Under the pieces are notes generated by a model. The model was not told the DNA's origin and did no database searches. It saw only the letters and a program-made list of their open reading frames with translations. The translations under genes were made by a program, and so were the position numbers. From assembly GCF_900088825.1 (NCBI RefSeq), contig NZ_LT592170.1, positions 1,744,109 to 1,808,108 of the forward strand: a DNA stretch of 64,000 nt, given 5' to 3'. Below, piece after piece: positions 40,932-52,353 of this stretch (position 1 is its first letter; each line of letters begins with the position of its first letter). The DNA is from Thiomonas delicata. Its GTDB lineage: Bacteria; Pseudomonadota; Gammaproteobacteria; Burkholderiales; Burkholderiaceae_C.

Positions 40932-42695
40932 GTGCAAGTCAATCAACGCAAATTCGACGTGGTCATCGTGGGCGCCGGTGGTTCCGGCATGCGCTGCGCG
41001 CTGCAGCTCGCCCGCGATGGGCTGGACGTCGCGGTGCTGTCTAAGGTTTTTCCCACGCGCTCGCACACGGTCGCAGCGCAGGGGGGCATCAGCGCCTCGC
41101 TCGGCAATATGAGCGAGGACAGCTGGTACTGGCATATGTTCGACACGGTCAAGGGGTCCGACTACCTCGGCGACCAGGACGCCATCGAGTTCATGTGCCG
41201 CGAGGCGCCGAGCGCCGTGTACGAGCTCGAGCACATGGGCATGCCGTTCGATCGAAACCCCGACGGCACGATCTACCAGCGCCCCTTCGGGGGGCACACC
41301 GCGAACCTTGGCGAGAAGCCGGTGCAGCGCGCATGCGCCGCCGCCGACCGCACCGGCCACGCCCTGCTGCACACCCTGTACCAGCAGAACGTGGCCGCGC
41401 GCACCCACTTTTTCGTCGAGTGGATGGCGCTCGACCTGATCCGCGACGCCGAAGGCGACGTTCTCGGCGTCGTGGCGATGGAGATGGAGACCGGCGAGGT
41501 CACCATCCTGGAAGCCAAGGCCACCGTGCTGGCGACCGGCGGAGCAGGGCGCATTTTCGCCGCGTCGACGAATGCCTACATCAATACCGGCGACGGCCTG
41601 GGCATGGCCGCACGCGCCGGCATTCCGCTGCAGGACATGGAATTCTGGCAATTCCACCCCACCGGCGTGGCGGGCGCGGGCGTGCTCATCACCGAGGGTG
41701 TGCGCGGCGAAGGCGGCATCTTGCTCAACGCCAACGGCGAGCGCTTCATGGAGCGCTACGCGCCCACGCTGAAGGATCTGGCCCCGCGCGATTTCGTCTC
41801 GCGTTCAATGGACCAGGAAATCAAGGAAGGGCGCGGCTGCGGTCCGCACAAGGACCATGTGTTGCTCAAGCTCGACCACCTCGGCGCCGAGACCATCCAC
41901 AAGCGCCTGCCGTCGATTGCCGAAATCGCCCAGAAGTTCGCCAACGTCGATTGCACCAAGGAGCCCATCCCCGTGGTGCCCACCATCCACTACCAGATGG
42001 GCGGCATCCCGGCCAACATCCACAGCCAGGTTCTGACGGTGGGGGCGGACGGCGGCGACCAGGTGGTTGGCGGTTTGTACGCGATCGGCGAATGCTCCTG
42101 CGTCAGCGTGCACGGCGCGAACCGCCTGGGGACCAACTCTCTGCTCGATCTGGTGGTGTTCGGCCGTGCCGCGGGCAGGCACATCGCCTCGAGCGATCTG
42201 CTCAAGCGCAGCCACAAACCCCTGCCGGCCGATGCGGCGGATCTCGCCCTGGCCCGCCTGGCGCGACTGGATGCATCCAAGTCGGGCGAATCGATCCAGG
42301 ACGTGGCGAACGCCATACGCACGACCATGCAGACGCATTGCGGCGTGTTCCGCACTTCGGAGCTGTTGCGCGCCGGGGTGGACGCCATCGCGCAAATCGA
42401 GCAGCGCGTTCAGCACATCCACCTCAAGGACAAATCCACGGTGTTCAACACCGCACGGGTCGAGGCCCTGGAAGTGGAAAACCTGATCGAAACGGCGCGC
42501 GCCACCATCATTTCGGCCGAGGCCAGGCAGGAAAGCCGGGGCGCCCATTCGCATCGCGACCATCCCGATCGGGACGACGTGAACTGGCTCAAGCACAGCC
42601 TGTGGTTCAGCGAAGACAACCGCCTCGCCTATCGCCCGGTGCAGATGAAGCCGCTGTCCGTGGACACCTTCAAACCCAAGGCGCGCACCTTCTAA
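40932..42695 (+). CDS. sdhA: Succinate dehydrogenase flavoprotein subunit
   Basis: A 587-aa FAD enzyme that oxidises succinate to fumarate. The GTG start lies three bases after the sdhD stop. It shows the dinucleotide fold VVIVGAGGSGMRCALQLA, the covalent FAD His in RSHTVAAQGGISASLGN, substrate residues in QFHPTGVAGAGVLI, and HGANRLGTNSLLDLVVFG. Full length, normal for proteobacteria. Flavinylation depends on SdhE, encoded two genes downstream. Confidence 0.96.
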   Translation: MQVNQRKFDVVIVGAGGSGMRCALQLARDGLDVAVLSKVFPTRSHTVAAQGGISASLGNMSEDSWYWHMFDTVKGSDYLGDQDAIEFMCREAPSAVYELEHMGMPFDRNPDGTIYQRPFGGHTANLGEKPVQRACAAADRTGHALLHTLYQQNVAARTHFFVEWMALDLIRDAEGDVLGVVAMEMETGEVTILEAKATVLATGGAGRIFAASTNAYINTGDGLGMAARAGIPLQDMEFWQFHPTGVAGAGVLITEGVRGEGGILLNANGERFMERYAPTLKDLAPRDFVSRSMDQEIKEGRGCGPHKDHVLLKLDHLGAETIHKRLPSIAEIAQKFANVDCTKEPIPVVPTIHYQMGGIPANIHSQVLTVGADGGDQVVGGLYAIGECSCVSVHGANRLGTNSLLDLVVFGRAAGRHIASSDLLKRSHKPLPADAADLALARLARLDASKSGESIQDVANAIRTTMQTHCGVFRTSELLRAGVDAIAQIEQRVQHIHLKDKSTVFNTARVEALEVENLIETARATIISAEARQESRGAHSHRDHPDRDDVNWLKHSLWFSEDNRLAYRPVQMKPLSVDTFKPKARTF

Positions 42696-42716
42696 TCGCC
42701 GCCGCCGGAGACTCCC

Positions 42717-43427
42717 ATGACCCGCAAGATGAAGTTTTCCATCTACCGCTACGACCCGGACAAGGACGCCAAGCCCTACATGCAGGACTACGAGGTCGAG
42801 CTGCAGCACAACGACAAGATGCTGCTCGACGCGCTCATGCGCATCAAGGCCGACGTGGACGAGACCGTCGCCTTTCGCCGATCGTGCCGCGAGGGTGTGT
42901 GCGGTTCCGACGGCATGAACATCAACGGCAAGAACGGTCTGAGTTGCACCACCAACCTGCTCAGCTTGAAAGAGCCGGTGGTCCTCAAACCACTGCCGGG
43001 GCTGCCGGTGATCCGCGATCTGATCGTGGACATGACGCAGTTCTTCAACCAATATCACTCGATCAAGCCCTACTTGATCAACGACACGCCGCCACCCGAG
43101 AAGGAGCGCCTGCAAAGTCCCGAGCAGCGTGAAGTGCTCGATGGGTTGTACGAGTGCATTCTTTGCGCCAGTTGCTCGACGTCCTGCCCGAGCTTCTGGT
43201 GGAACCCGGACAAATTCGTCGGCCCGGCGGGCCTTTTGCAGGCCTACCGCTTCATTGCCGACAGTCGCGACGAGGCCACCAATGCCCGCCTCGACGATCT
43301 GGAAGACCCCTATCGCTTGTTCCGCTGCCACACCATCATGAACTGCGTCGATGTCTGCCCCAAGGGCCTCAACCCGACCAAGGCCATCGGCAATATCAAG
43401 GATCTGATGTTGCGCAGAGCGATCTGA
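42717..43427 (+). CDS. sdhB: Succinate dehydrogenase iron-sulfur subunit
   Basis: A 236-aa electron-transfer subunit. The 2Fe-2S ferredoxin domain has SCREGVCGSDGMNINGKNGL with a further Cys in LSCTTN. The C-terminal domain has CILCASCSTSCPSF for the 4Fe-4S cluster and a later CHTIMNCVDVCPKGLNP for the 3Fe-4S cluster. It passes electrons from FAD to ubiquinone. It is 21 bases after sdhA and 3 before sdhE. Confidence 0.96.
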   Translation: MTRKMKFSIYRYDPDKDAKPYMQDYEVELQHNDKMLLDALMRIKADVDETVAFRRSCREGVCGSDGMNINGKNGLSCTTNLLSLKEPVVLKPLPGLPVIRDLIVDMTQFFNQYHSIKPYLINDTPPPEKERLQSPEQREVLDGLYECILCASCSTSCPSFWWNPDKFVGPAGLLQAYRFIADSRDEATNARLDDLEDPYRLFRCHTIMNCVDVCPKGLNPTKAIGNIKDLMLRRAI

Positions 43428-43430
43428 GTC

Positions 43431-43715
43431 ATGCTGCAGGACGCCAGCCCCGAAGCCCGCGTTCCCGACGCCGCCGAGCTGCGCCGGATGCGCTGGCGCG
43501 CGCGCCGTGGCCTGCTGGAGAACGATCTGATCCTCGGCCGTTTTTTCGAACGCCATGCGCAATCGTTGAGCGCGCGGGACTGGCATGCCTTGCAGTCCCT
43601 GCTCGAGCTCGACGACAACACGTTGCTCGAGCTCGTTCTCGGCCAGGCCGCGTTGCCGCCCGATCCCTGCAACGCCGATCGGATTCGTGTGCTGCGCCTG
43701 CTCAGGACGGCTTAA
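43431..43715 (+). CDS. sdhE: FAD assembly factor SdhE
   Basis: A 94-aa protein of the SdhE/Sdh5 (YgfY, DUF339) family that promotes covalent attachment of FAD to SdhA. The signature [15 protein letters not shown] (the RGxxE motif) sits at about residues 25-39, followed by [20 protein letters not shown]. Its location right after sdhB is the usual one. About 90 bases with a small hairpin lead to gltA. Confidence 0.9.
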   Translation: MLQDASPEARVPDAAELRRMRWRARRGLLENDLILGRFFERHAQSLSARDWHALQSLLELDDNTLLELVLGQAALPPDPCNADRIRVLRLLRTA

Positions 43716-43803
43716 GACTCGCTTGTTTTGCTCACGCCATGCACTGCCAAGGGGCTATTGCAGCCCCGAGACGATGTCCCTTCCAACCATCCGGAGCTGC
43801 ACC

Positions 43804-45117
<1,314 letters not shown>

Positions 45118-45140
45118 TCAGTCTGGCGTTGCGGTACGGT

Positions 45141-45164
45141 AACCCGGCCGAGGCCGGGTTTTTT
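45141..45164 (+). terminator. Intrinsic terminator after gltA
   Basis: AACCCGGC and GCCGGGTT flank CGAG and are followed by TTTTTT on the plus strand. It lies 24 bases after the gltA stop and separates the citric-acid-cycle operon from leuC. Confidence 0.92.
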
Positions 45165-45239
45165 CTCGCCGCTCGCCTTAAAATTGCAGGTTCTGCACAA
45201 GAAGCGGGCACCAAACGGCCCCATGCACCTGGAACATTG

Positions 45240-46640
45240 ATGGCACGCACCCTTTACGACAAACTCTGGGACGAGCATATGGTGGACGTCGATTCCGACG
45301 GCACCGCGCTGCTCTATATCGACCGCCACCTGGTGCATGAAGTCACCAGTCCGCAGGCTTTCGAGGGCCTCGAGCTGGCGCATCGCAAGATCTGGCGCAT
45401 CAGCGCCAATCTTGCCGTTTCCGACCACAACGTGCCGACCACCGACCGCTCCGCGGGCATCGCCGATCCGGTGTCGCGCCTGCAGGTCGACACGCTGGAC
45501 CGGAACTGCGACGCCAACGGCATCACCCAGTTCAAGATGAACGACCGACGCCAGGGCATCGTCCATGTCATCGGGCCCGAGCAAGGCGCCACCCTGCCCG
45601 GCATGACCGTGGTGTGCGGCGATTCCCACACCAGCACCCACGGCGCCTTCGGTGCCCTGGCCTTCGGCATCGGCACCAGTGAGGTCGAGCATGTGCTGGC
45701 CACGCAAACGCTGCTGGCGCGCAAGATGAAGAACATGCTCGTGCGCGTCGGCGGCCAACTCCCCGTGGGCTGCACGGCCAAGGACCTCGCGCTGGCCGTG
45801 ATCGGCGCCATCGGGACCGCGGGCGGGACGGGCTACACCATCGAGTTCGGCGGCCCCGTGGTGCGCGGGCTGAGCATGGAAGGGCGCATGACCCTTTGCA
45901 ATATGGCCATCGAAGCCGGCGCGCGCGCCGGTTTGGTGGCGGTCGACGAAACCACGCTGCGCTATATCAAGGGCCGTCCGTTTGCGCCGACCGATGTGGA
46001 GTGGGAGCAGGCGTCCGCCTACTGGCGCACGCTGCACTCGGATCCCGGCGCCGTGTTCGACGCCGTGGTCGATCTCGACGCCAGCCGGATCCGTCCGCAG
46101 GTCACCTGGGGGACCTCGCCCGAAATGGTGGCGGCCATCGACGAACGCGTGCCTGACCCCGACAAGGAAAAGGATCCGGTGCGCCGCTCCGCGATGGAGC
46201 GCGCGTTGCAATACATGGGGCTGGAGCCGAACAAGCCGCTGGCCGACATCTTTGTCGACAAGGTGTTCATCGGCTCGTGCACCAACTCCCGCATCGAAGA
46301 TCTGCGCGACGCTGCCCGTGTGCTCGCCGGCAAGCGCATCGCGCCCAACATCAGGCTGGCGCTCGCGGTTCCGGGCTCCGGCCTGGTCAAGGCCCAGGCC
46401 GAACGCGAAGGGCTTGACAAGATTTTCAGGGCCGCCGGCTTCGAGTGGCGCGAGCCGGGCTGTTCCATGTGCCTGGCGATGAACGCCGACCGCCTGGAGC
46501 CGGGTGAGCGCTGCGCGTCGACGTCCAACCGCAATTTCGAGGGACGGCAAGGACAGGGTGGGCGAACGCACCTGGTGAGCCCGGCCATGGCTGCCGCTGC
46601 CGCGGTCGCGGGGCATTTCGTCGATGTCCGCAGTCTTTGA
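45240..46640 (+). CDS. leuC: 3-Isopropylmalate dehydratase large subunit
   Basis: A 466-aa aconitase-family subunit that, with LeuD, isomerises 2-isopropylmalate to 3-isopropylmalate in leucine synthesis. Cluster cysteines are visible in [13 protein letters not shown] and [10 protein letters not shown]; substrate motifs include [20 protein letters not shown]. The ATG at 45240 ([13 protein letters not shown]) is the family start; no strong ribosome binding site is evident. It opens a rightward leu-asd-fimV-trp run. The 75 bases between the terminator and the ATG should hold its promoter. Confidence 0.96.
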   Translation: MARTLYDKLWDEHMVDVDSDGTALLYIDRHLVHEVTSPQAFEGLELAHRKIWRISANLAVSDHNVPTTDRSAGIADPVSRLQVDTLDRNCDANGITQFKMNDRRQGIVHVIGPEQGATLPGMTVVCGDSHTSTHGAFGALAFGIGTSEVEHVLATQTLLARKMKNMLVRVGGQLPVGCTAKDLALAVIGAIGTAGGTGYTIEFGGPVVRGLSMEGRMTLCNMAIEAGARAGLVAVDETTLRYIKGRPFAPTDVEWEQASAYWRTLHSDPGAVFDAVVDLDASRIRPQVTWGTSPEMVAAIDERVPDPDKEKDPVRRSAMERALQYMGLEPNKPLADIFVDKVFIGSCTNSRIEDLRDAARVLAGKRIAPNIRLALAVPGSGLVKAQAEREGLDKIFRAAGFEWREPGCSMCLAMNADRLEPGERCASTSNRNFEGRQGQGGRTHLVSPAMAAAAAVAGHFVDVRSL

Positions 46641-46643
46641 GGC

Positions 46644-46663
46644 CTAGCGTCGCGCGACGCTAG
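46644..46663. repeat. Perfect 20-base palindrome between leuC and leuD
   Basis: CTAGCGTCGCGCGACGCTAG reads identically on both strands. It begins 3 bases after the leuC stop and ends 26 before leuD. In RNA it could fold into a 9-bp hairpin with a minimal loop; as DNA it could be a binding site. It contains the CTAG tetramer twice, which is usually rare in proteobacteria. Confidence 0.5.
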
Positions 46664-46689
46664 TTCCCGTTCACACTTTCGAGCTCCTC

Positions 46690-47337
46690 ATGCAAGCTTT
46701 CACCATTCACCAGGGCCTGGTGGTTCCCATCGATCGCGAAAACGTCGATACGGACGCCATCATTCCCAAGCAGTTTCTCAAGTCCATCCGGCGCTCGGGC
46801 TTCGGGCCGAACTTGTTTGACGAGTGGCGTTATCTCGACCACGGCGAGCCGGGCCAGGATCCGGCCACGCGCAAGCCCAATCCGGATTTCGTGCTCAACC
46901 AGCCGCGTTATCAAGGCGCCAGCATCATGCTGGCGCGCAAGAACTTCGGTTGCGGTTCCTCGCGCGAGCACGCGCCTTGGGCCATCGAGCAATATGGCGT
47001 CCGCGCCGTCATCGCACCGAGCTTCGCCGATATTTTTTTCAATAACAGTTTCAAAACCGGGTTGCTCCCGATCGTGCTGCCCGAGTCCGAAGTCTCCAAG
47101 TTGTTCGACGAGGTCTATGCCTTCGTCGGCTATCAGCTCACGGTCGATCTGCCGCGGCAGCGCGTAATCAAGCCCGACGGCACCGAACTGCCGTTCGAGA
47201 TCACCGCTTTCCGCAAGGATTGCCTGGTGGGCGGCCTGGACGAAATCGGCCTGACCCTGCAGAAATCGGACAAGATTCGCGCCTTCGAAGCCGAGCGACT
47301 AGCGCGCATGCCATGGCTGGCGCACCGCATCCTCTGA
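46690..47337 (+). CDS. leuD: 3-Isopropylmalate dehydratase small subunit
   Basis: A 215-aa swivel-domain partner of LeuC. It begins [22 protein letters not shown], then [16 protein letters not shown], and holds the conserved [13 protein letters not shown] motif and the [15 protein letters not shown] strand. Length is standard. It lies 49 bases after leuC across a palindrome, and 21 bases before leuB. Confidence 0.96.
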   Translation: MQAFTIHQGLVVPIDRENVDTDAIIPKQFLKSIRRSGFGPNLFDEWRYLDHGEPGQDPATRKPNPDFVLNQPRYQGASIMLARKNFGCGSSREHAPWAIEQYGVRAVIAPSFADIFFNNSFKTGLLPIVLPESEVSKLFDEVYAFVGYQLTVDLPRQRVIKPDGTELPFEITAFRKDCLVGGLDEIGLTLQKSDKIRAFEAERLARMPWLAHRIL

Positions 47338-47358
47338 ACCTCCAACATCCCATCATTC

Positions 47359-48453
47359 ATGAAAATCGCTGTTCTGCCGGGTGACGGCATCGGTCCCGAG
47401 ATCATGGCCGAGGCCGTGAAGGTGCTGCGCCGGCTGGAGTCGCACCAGGTGCGGTTCGAGCTCGAATTCGCCGATGTCGGGGGAATCGCATACGCCAAGC
47501 ACGGCCACCCCTTGCCCGAGGCCACGCTGGCCCTGGCCAAGCAGGCCGATGCGGTGTTGTTCGGCGCGGTGGGCGATCCGCGCTACGACGCCTTGGAGCG
47601 CGCCCTGCGTCCCGAACAGGCCATCCTGGGCTTGCGCAAGAGCCTGGGCTTGTTCGCCAATCTGCGCCCCGCCGCGCTGTACGCCGAACTGGCCAGCGCC
47701 TCCAGCCTCAAGCCCGAGGTCGTGGCCGGGTTGGACATCCTGATCGTGCGCGAACTCACCGGCGACATCTATTTCGGCCAGCCGCGCGGGCGCCGCAGCG
47801 CGCCCGACGGCGCCTTCGCCGGCCAGCCCGAGGCTTTCGACACCATGCGCTACAGCCGCCCGGAAATCGAACGCATCGCCCATGTCGCCTTTCAAGCCGC
47901 GCGCACCCGCAAGGCTGCAGGGCATGCGGGCAAGGTCACGAGCGTCGACAAGGCCAACGTGCTGGAAACCTTCCAGTTCTGGAGGGACGTGGTGACGGAG
48001 GTGCATGCGCAGTACCAGGATATCGAGCTCGAACATATGTACGTGGACAACGCCGCCATGCAGTTGGTGCGCGCGCCCAAGAAGTTCGACGTCATCGTCA
48101 CCGGGAATATGTTCGGCGATATCCTGAGCGACGAGGCCGCCATGCTCACGGGCAGCATCGGGATGCTGCCGTCGGCCTCCCTGAACGCGGACAAACGGGG
48201 CTTGTACGAGCCTTCGCACGGCTCGGCCCCCGACATCGCCGGCAAGGGCATGGCCAATCCGCTGGCCACCATTCTCAGCGCGGCGATGATGCTGCGCTAT
48301 TCGCTGGCGCAGCCCGAGATGGCTGTGCGCATCGAGCAGGCGGTGCAGGCGGTGTTGCGCCAGGGACTGCGCACGGCCGACATCGCCGAGCCGGGGTCGC
48401 GCCGGGTCGGCTGCGTGCAGATGGGCGATGCCGTGGTTGCCGCGCTGGGCTGA
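47359..48453 (+). CDS. leuB: 3-Isopropylmalate dehydrogenase
   Basis: A 364-aa NAD-dependent decarboxylating dehydrogenase, third step of leucine synthesis after condensation. It shows [19 protein letters not shown], the substrate loop [14 protein letters not shown] with LeuB-specific Leu residues, [15 protein letters not shown], the catalytic Lys in [11 protein letters not shown], and [16 protein letters not shown]. It is clearly distinct from the isocitrate dehydrogenase at 9674, which has the ENVEGLY loop. Confidence 0.96.
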   Translation: MKIAVLPGDGIGPEIMAEAVKVLRRLESHQVRFELEFADVGGIAYAKHGHPLPEATLALAKQADAVLFGAVGDPRYDALERALRPEQAILGLRKSLGLFANLRPAALYAELASASSLKPEVVAGLDILIVRELTGDIYFGQPRGRRSAPDGAFAGQPEAFDTMRYSRPEIERIAHVAFQAARTRKAAGHAGKVTSVDKANVLETFQFWRDVVTEVHAQYQDIELEHMYVDNAAMQLVRAPKKFDVIVTGNMFGDILSDEAAMLTGSIGMLPSASLNADKRGLYEPSHGSAPDIAGKGMANPLATILSAAMMLRYSLAQPEMAVRIEQAVQAVLRQGLRTADIAEPGSRRVGCVQMGDAVVAALG

Positions 48454-48493
48454 GGCCGCGCGGACGAAAGCAATTCAAGACGAGACGGATCAG

Positions 48494-49624
48494 ATGGCAA
48501 ACAGACGAGTGGGGCTTGTGGGGTGGCGCGGCATGGTGGGTTCCGTGCTGATGCAGCGCATGCGCGAAGAGGGCGATTTCGATTGCATCGACCCGGTGTT
48601 CTTCTCGACAAGCAACGCGGGCGGTCAGGCTCCCGCATGGGCGAAGTCAAGCAACCCGCTGCTCGACGCGCACGACATCGACGCGCTGCGTTCGTGCGAC
48701 ATCATCGTCACCGCCCAGGGTGGCGACTACACCACCGCTGTGTTCGACACCCTGCGCGCCACCGGTTGGACAGGTCACTGGATCGACGCCGCATCCACCC
48801 TGCGCATGCGCGACGACTGCGTCATCATCCTCGATCCGATCAACCGGCCGGTCATCGACGCGGCGATCGACAAGGGCGGACGAAACTGGATCGGCGGCAA
48901 CTGCACCGTCAGCTGCATGCTGATGGGCGTGGGCGCCCTGTTCAAGGCCGGCCTGGTGGAGTGGATGACCAGCATGACCTACCAGGCGGCATCCGGCGGC
49001 GGCGCCCAGCACATGCGCGAGTTGCTCACGCAGTTCGGCACCCTTCATGCCGAGGTCGGCGCGCTTCTCGCCGATCCCGCCTCGGCCATCCTGGACATCG
49101 ACCGCGGCGTGATCGGCAAGCAGCGGAGCCTGAGCGCCGACGAAACGCGCAATTTCGAAGTGCCGCTGGGGGGCAGCCTGATCCCCTGGATCGACAAGGA
49201 CCTTGGAGGCGGCGTGTCGCGCGAGGAATGGAAGGCCGGCGCCGAAACCAACAAGATTCTGGGGCGCGGCGGTCCGTCCGCCCCGGCCATTCCGGTCGAC
49301 GGCCTGTGCGTGCGCATCGGGGCGATGCGCTGTCACAGCCAGGCGCTCAGCCTCAAACTCACGCGGGACGTCCCGCTGGCCGAGATCGAGGCCATGATCG
49401 CCGCCGACAACGCCTGGGTGAAGGTTGTGCCCAACACGCGCGAGGCCAGCATCCGCGACTTGACACCGGTCGCCGTCACGGGGACCCTCACCATCCCCGT
49501 CGGCCGCCTGCGCAAACTGGCGATGGGTCCCCAATATCTGGGCGCATTCACGGTGGGTGACCAGCTGTTGTGGGGCGCGGCGGAGCCGCTGCGTCGCATG
49601 CTGCGGATTTTGCTGAACGCCTGA
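48494..49624 (+). CDS. asd: Aspartate-semialdehyde dehydrogenase
   Basis: A 376-aa NADPH enzyme that makes aspartate semialdehyde for lysine, threonine, methionine and diaminopimelate. The N-terminus [20 protein letters not shown] is the cofactor loop, the nucleophile is Cys137 in [10 protein letters not shown], and [14 protein letters not shown] follows. The ATG at 48494 matches other Asd proteins. It lies 40 bases after leuB. The 200 bases downstream (49625-49824) hold no gene and probably the fimV promoter. Confidence 0.95.
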   Translation: MANRRVGLVGWRGMVGSVLMQRMREEGDFDCIDPVFFSTSNAGGQAPAWAKSSNPLLDAHDIDALRSCDIIVTAQGGDYTTAVFDTLRATGWTGHWIDAASTLRMRDDCVIILDPINRPVIDAAIDKGGRNWIGGNCTVSCMLMGVGALFKAGLVEWMTSMTYQAASGGGAQHMRELLTQFGTLHAEVGALLADPASAILDIDRGVIGKQRSLSADETRNFEVPLGGSLIPWIDKDLGGGVSREEWKAGAETNKILGRGGPSAPAIPVDGLCVRIGAMRCHSQALSLKLTRDVPLAEIEAMIAADNAWVKVVPNTREASIRDLTPVAVTGTLTIPVGRLRKLAMGPQYLGAFTVGDQLLWGAAEPLRRMLRILLNA

Positions 49625-49824
49625 CGCCATTCCACGTCGCGCAGGGGCCTGGCACAAACCCTGCATGAGCCCCCTTGTATGGCCTGGACGCGACAGTTCA
49701 CGGCATTGCTTAACTTCAGTATTTGGCCGAGCTTGTCAGCCTAACTAGCGGATGTTATGTTGTTTCGACCATCAATCTGCAGCGTGCCGTGAACAAAACC
49801 AAAGCTCAATACAGGGGGTTCAAA

Positions 49825-52341
49825 GTGGCCAATTGGCGTCATGCCGTCGGCTTGGTGTGTCTGGCAGCACTGCCTGGAGCGATTTCCCAGGCCTATGCGT
49901 TCGGTCTGGGCCACGCCACCGTCAAGTCCGCGCTGGGTCAGCCCCTTCACGCTGACATCGACATCACCCAGATCACGCCCAACGAAGCCTCGTCGCTCAA
50001 GGTTGGTATCGCCCCTGCTTCAGCTTTCCAGTCGCGCAAGCTCAACTACAGCAGCATTCTGCCCGACCTTACGGTCACACTGGAACATCGTCCCGACGGC
50101 ACGCCTTATCTGCGCCTGACCAGCTCACGCCCCGTGCAGGAACCTTTCGTCGACGTGTTGTTGCGCGCATACTGGGCCAATGGCGAGTTGACGCGGGACT
50201 ACACCCTCCTGTTCGATCCGCCGTCCTTCCAGGAACCGCAAGCAGCAACCCAGATCGCCCCGCAGGCTCCGGCGCAACAGGCGCCGCTGGCCCAGCAAAC
50301 GCCTTCCGCGGGACAAGAAAGCAAGCGCCAGACGGCACCTCCCACGCCCGCACCTCCCAGGCCTGCAGCTCGGCCGAGTCAGCCGTCCGCCGCGAGCACC
50401 TATACCGTGCATCAAGGGGACACGCTCTCCAGCATTGCCCAGAGGTTCGGCGTCGAAGGCGCGTCGCTGGACCAAATGCTCACGGCCCTGTACCGCGCCA
50501 ACAGCGGAGCCTTCATCGACAGCAATATGAACTTGCTGCGCTCGGGCGCCATCCTGCGCATTCCAGGTGCACAGGAGGTGCAGGCCATTCCGCAAAGCCA
50601 GGCGCACCAGGTCGTCGTCGTGCAGAGCCATGATTTCGAGGCCTATCGACGCAGGTTGGCCGAAATGACCAGCCAGGCCGCGCCGCAGGAACAAACCAAT
50701 GCACGCAAGGCGACTGGCAAGGTTCAGGCCGAAGTGCAGGAGCCGGCTGCCGGCGCATCCGGTGCCCAATCACAACTGAAGCTGAGCAAGGCGACGGTGG
50801 GCGCCGCGGCGCAAAAGCAGGCTGAACAGGCCAGCGAGATCGCCAAGCAAAAGCAGGCCGAATCGACGGCGCATCAGTTGGCTGAAACCAAAGCCAACGT
50901 CGCCGCGTTGTCCAAGCTCGCGGCAAGCGCCAGCGCCGCCGTCCGTGCCGCAACGAGCGGCCCGGCCATGACAGGGTCAGCAGCTGCGCCAGCTCCGGTT
51001 GGCGCGTCGTCGTCTTCGGCTCAAGCTGCCGTGGCCAAACCGGCGGCATCCGCGACGCCATCTGCGATTGCCTTGCCCGCTGCGGCGCCTGCTTCGAAAC
51101 CGAAGCCGGCCGTCAAACCCACGCTGGTCACCAACAAGCCGGCGGTGTCGGCGTTGCCCGGAATGGGTTGGCTGTCAGGCTTGCTGGCCAATCCTCTGTT
51201 CGCACCTGCCGCCGGCGCCATCGTGCTCTTGCTGGCGGCCTTGGCATTCATGCGCCGTCGCCAGCATTCCAAGCCGGCGCGCGATACATCGGTCTTCGAC
51301 AGCCGCCTGAGTGCGGCCGACAGCTTCTTCGGTGGTACCGGCGGGGAACGGGTGGACACGCGCAACAGCACCCTGGGTTCCTCCGTGGCCTATTCGCCGA
51401 GCCAACTCGATACGGGCGATGTCGATCCCGTTGCCGAGGCCGATGTCTATCTGGCCTATGGACGAGATTTGCAGGCCGAGGAAATTCTCAAGGAGTCCCT
51501 CAAGAATCATCCCGATCGCAACGCCGCCCGCCTGAAGCTGCTGGAAATCTATGCCAAGCGCAAGGACGTGCGTTCTTTCGAAATGACGGCGGCCGAATTG
51601 TTCGCGCTGACCGAAGGTGTCGGCGATGACTGGAAAAAAGCCCAGGATCTCGGTCGAAATCTCGATCCGGTGAACCCGCTTTATCACAACACGGTCCCCC
51701 CCAGCACCATCAACGCGCCGACGACCATACCCGCAACCGATTTTGCGCCCACGGGGTCGTCGCTGATGGCTGTGCCCGCAACCGTTCCGGCGACCGAACT
51801 GCTGACCAGCCTACCCTCGCTGATGACGGTCTCGGCTGCTGCCAAGGCCGAAGAGCCTGGCTCCCGGCTCGATTTGAATCTCAATCTTTCCGCGCCCGAA
51901 GCTGCCGCGGCTAAGGGTTCCCAACCCTCCGCCCCATCGGGTGGCGCCGGGTCGGATCAGCCCGATTCGGCCCTGAACTTCGACATGTCCGGCTTTCCTC
52001 CTCCGTCGCCGACCCCGCCGGCCGCTTCTCCTTCGAAGCCTGGGGAGCCGCCCAGCGCGCAGCCGCTGGAGTTCGATCTGGGCGCTCTGTCGCTGGATCT
52101 CCCTGGCGAACCGTCTGCGTTCCGGGCGCCTGCGGTTGAGGTTTCCGCACCGCAGGCGGCGTCGCAGCCTCAGGCGAAGCCAGGGGCTTCTCAAGGGTTG
52201 GATACACGCTTGGCCCTGGTCGAGGAATGCCGAGCCATGGGCGATTTGGACATGGCGCGCAATCTCTTGGGGGAAATCATCGCCGAAAGCGACGGCGCCA
52301 CCAAGGAACGCGCTGAAAAAATGCTGTCCGAGTTGGCCTGA
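49825..52341 (+). CDS. fimV: FimV-like pilus assembly / polarity protein
   Basis: An 838-aa inner-membrane protein of the FimV/HubP family that recruits polar machinery and supports type IV pili. A GTG start follows AGGGGG; the signal peptide runs to about residue 25 (GAISQAYA|FG). The FimV N-terminal domain (FGLGHATVKSALGQPLHADI) is followed by a LysM domain at about 192-245 (TYTVHQGDTLSSIAQRFG), an Ala/Gln-rich coiled stretch, one transmembrane helix at about 453-478, and an acidic cytoplasmic part ending in the FimV C-terminal motif (ALVEECRAMGDLDMARNLL). An upstream GTG (49789) is possible. Confidence 0.85.
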   Translation: MANWRHAVGLVCLAALPGAISQAYAFGLGHATVKSALGQPLHADIDITQITPNEASSLKVGIAPASAFQSRKLNYSSILPDLTVTLEHRPDGTPYLRLTSSRPVQEPFVDVLLRAYWANGELTRDYTLLFDPPSFQEPQAATQIAPQAPAQQAPLAQQTPSAGQESKRQTAPPTPAPPRPAARPSQPSAASTYTVHQGDTLSSIAQRFGVEGASLDQMLTALYRANSGAFIDSNMNLLRSGAILRIPGAQEVQAIPQSQAHQVVVVQSHDFEAYRRRLAEMTSQAAPQEQTNARKATGKVQAEVQEPAAGASGAQSQLKLSKATVGAAAQKQAEQASEIAKQKQAESTAHQLAETKANVAALSKLAASASAAVRAATSGPAMTGSAAAPAPVGASSSSAQAAVAKPAASATPSAIALPAAAPASKPKPAVKPTLVTNKPAVSALPGMGWLSGLLANPLFAPAAGAIVLLLAALAFMRRRQHSKPARDTSVFDSRLSAADSFFGGTGGERVDTRNSTLGSSVAYSPSQLDTGDVDPVAEADVYLAYGRDLQAEEILKESLKNHPDRNAARLKLLEIYAKRKDVRSFEMTAAELFALTEGVGDDWKKAQDLGRNLDPVNPLYHNTVPPSTINAPTTIPATDFAPTGSSLMAVPATVPATELLTSLPSLMTVSAAAKAEEPGSRLDLNLNLSAPEAAAAKGSQPSAPSGGAGSDQPDSALNFDMSGFPPPSPTPPAASPSKPGEPPSAQPLEFDLGALSLDLPGEPSAFRAPAVEVSAPQAASQPQAKPGASQGLDTRLALVEECRAMGDLDMARNLLGEIIAESDGATKERAEKMLSELA

Positions 52342-52353
52342 CAACACGGGTTC

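Noticed and set aside
43751-43767. Short hairpin GGGGCT/AGCCCC between sdhE and gltA as a terminator
   Set aside because: The stem is only six pairs with no T-run, so readthrough into gltA is more likely.
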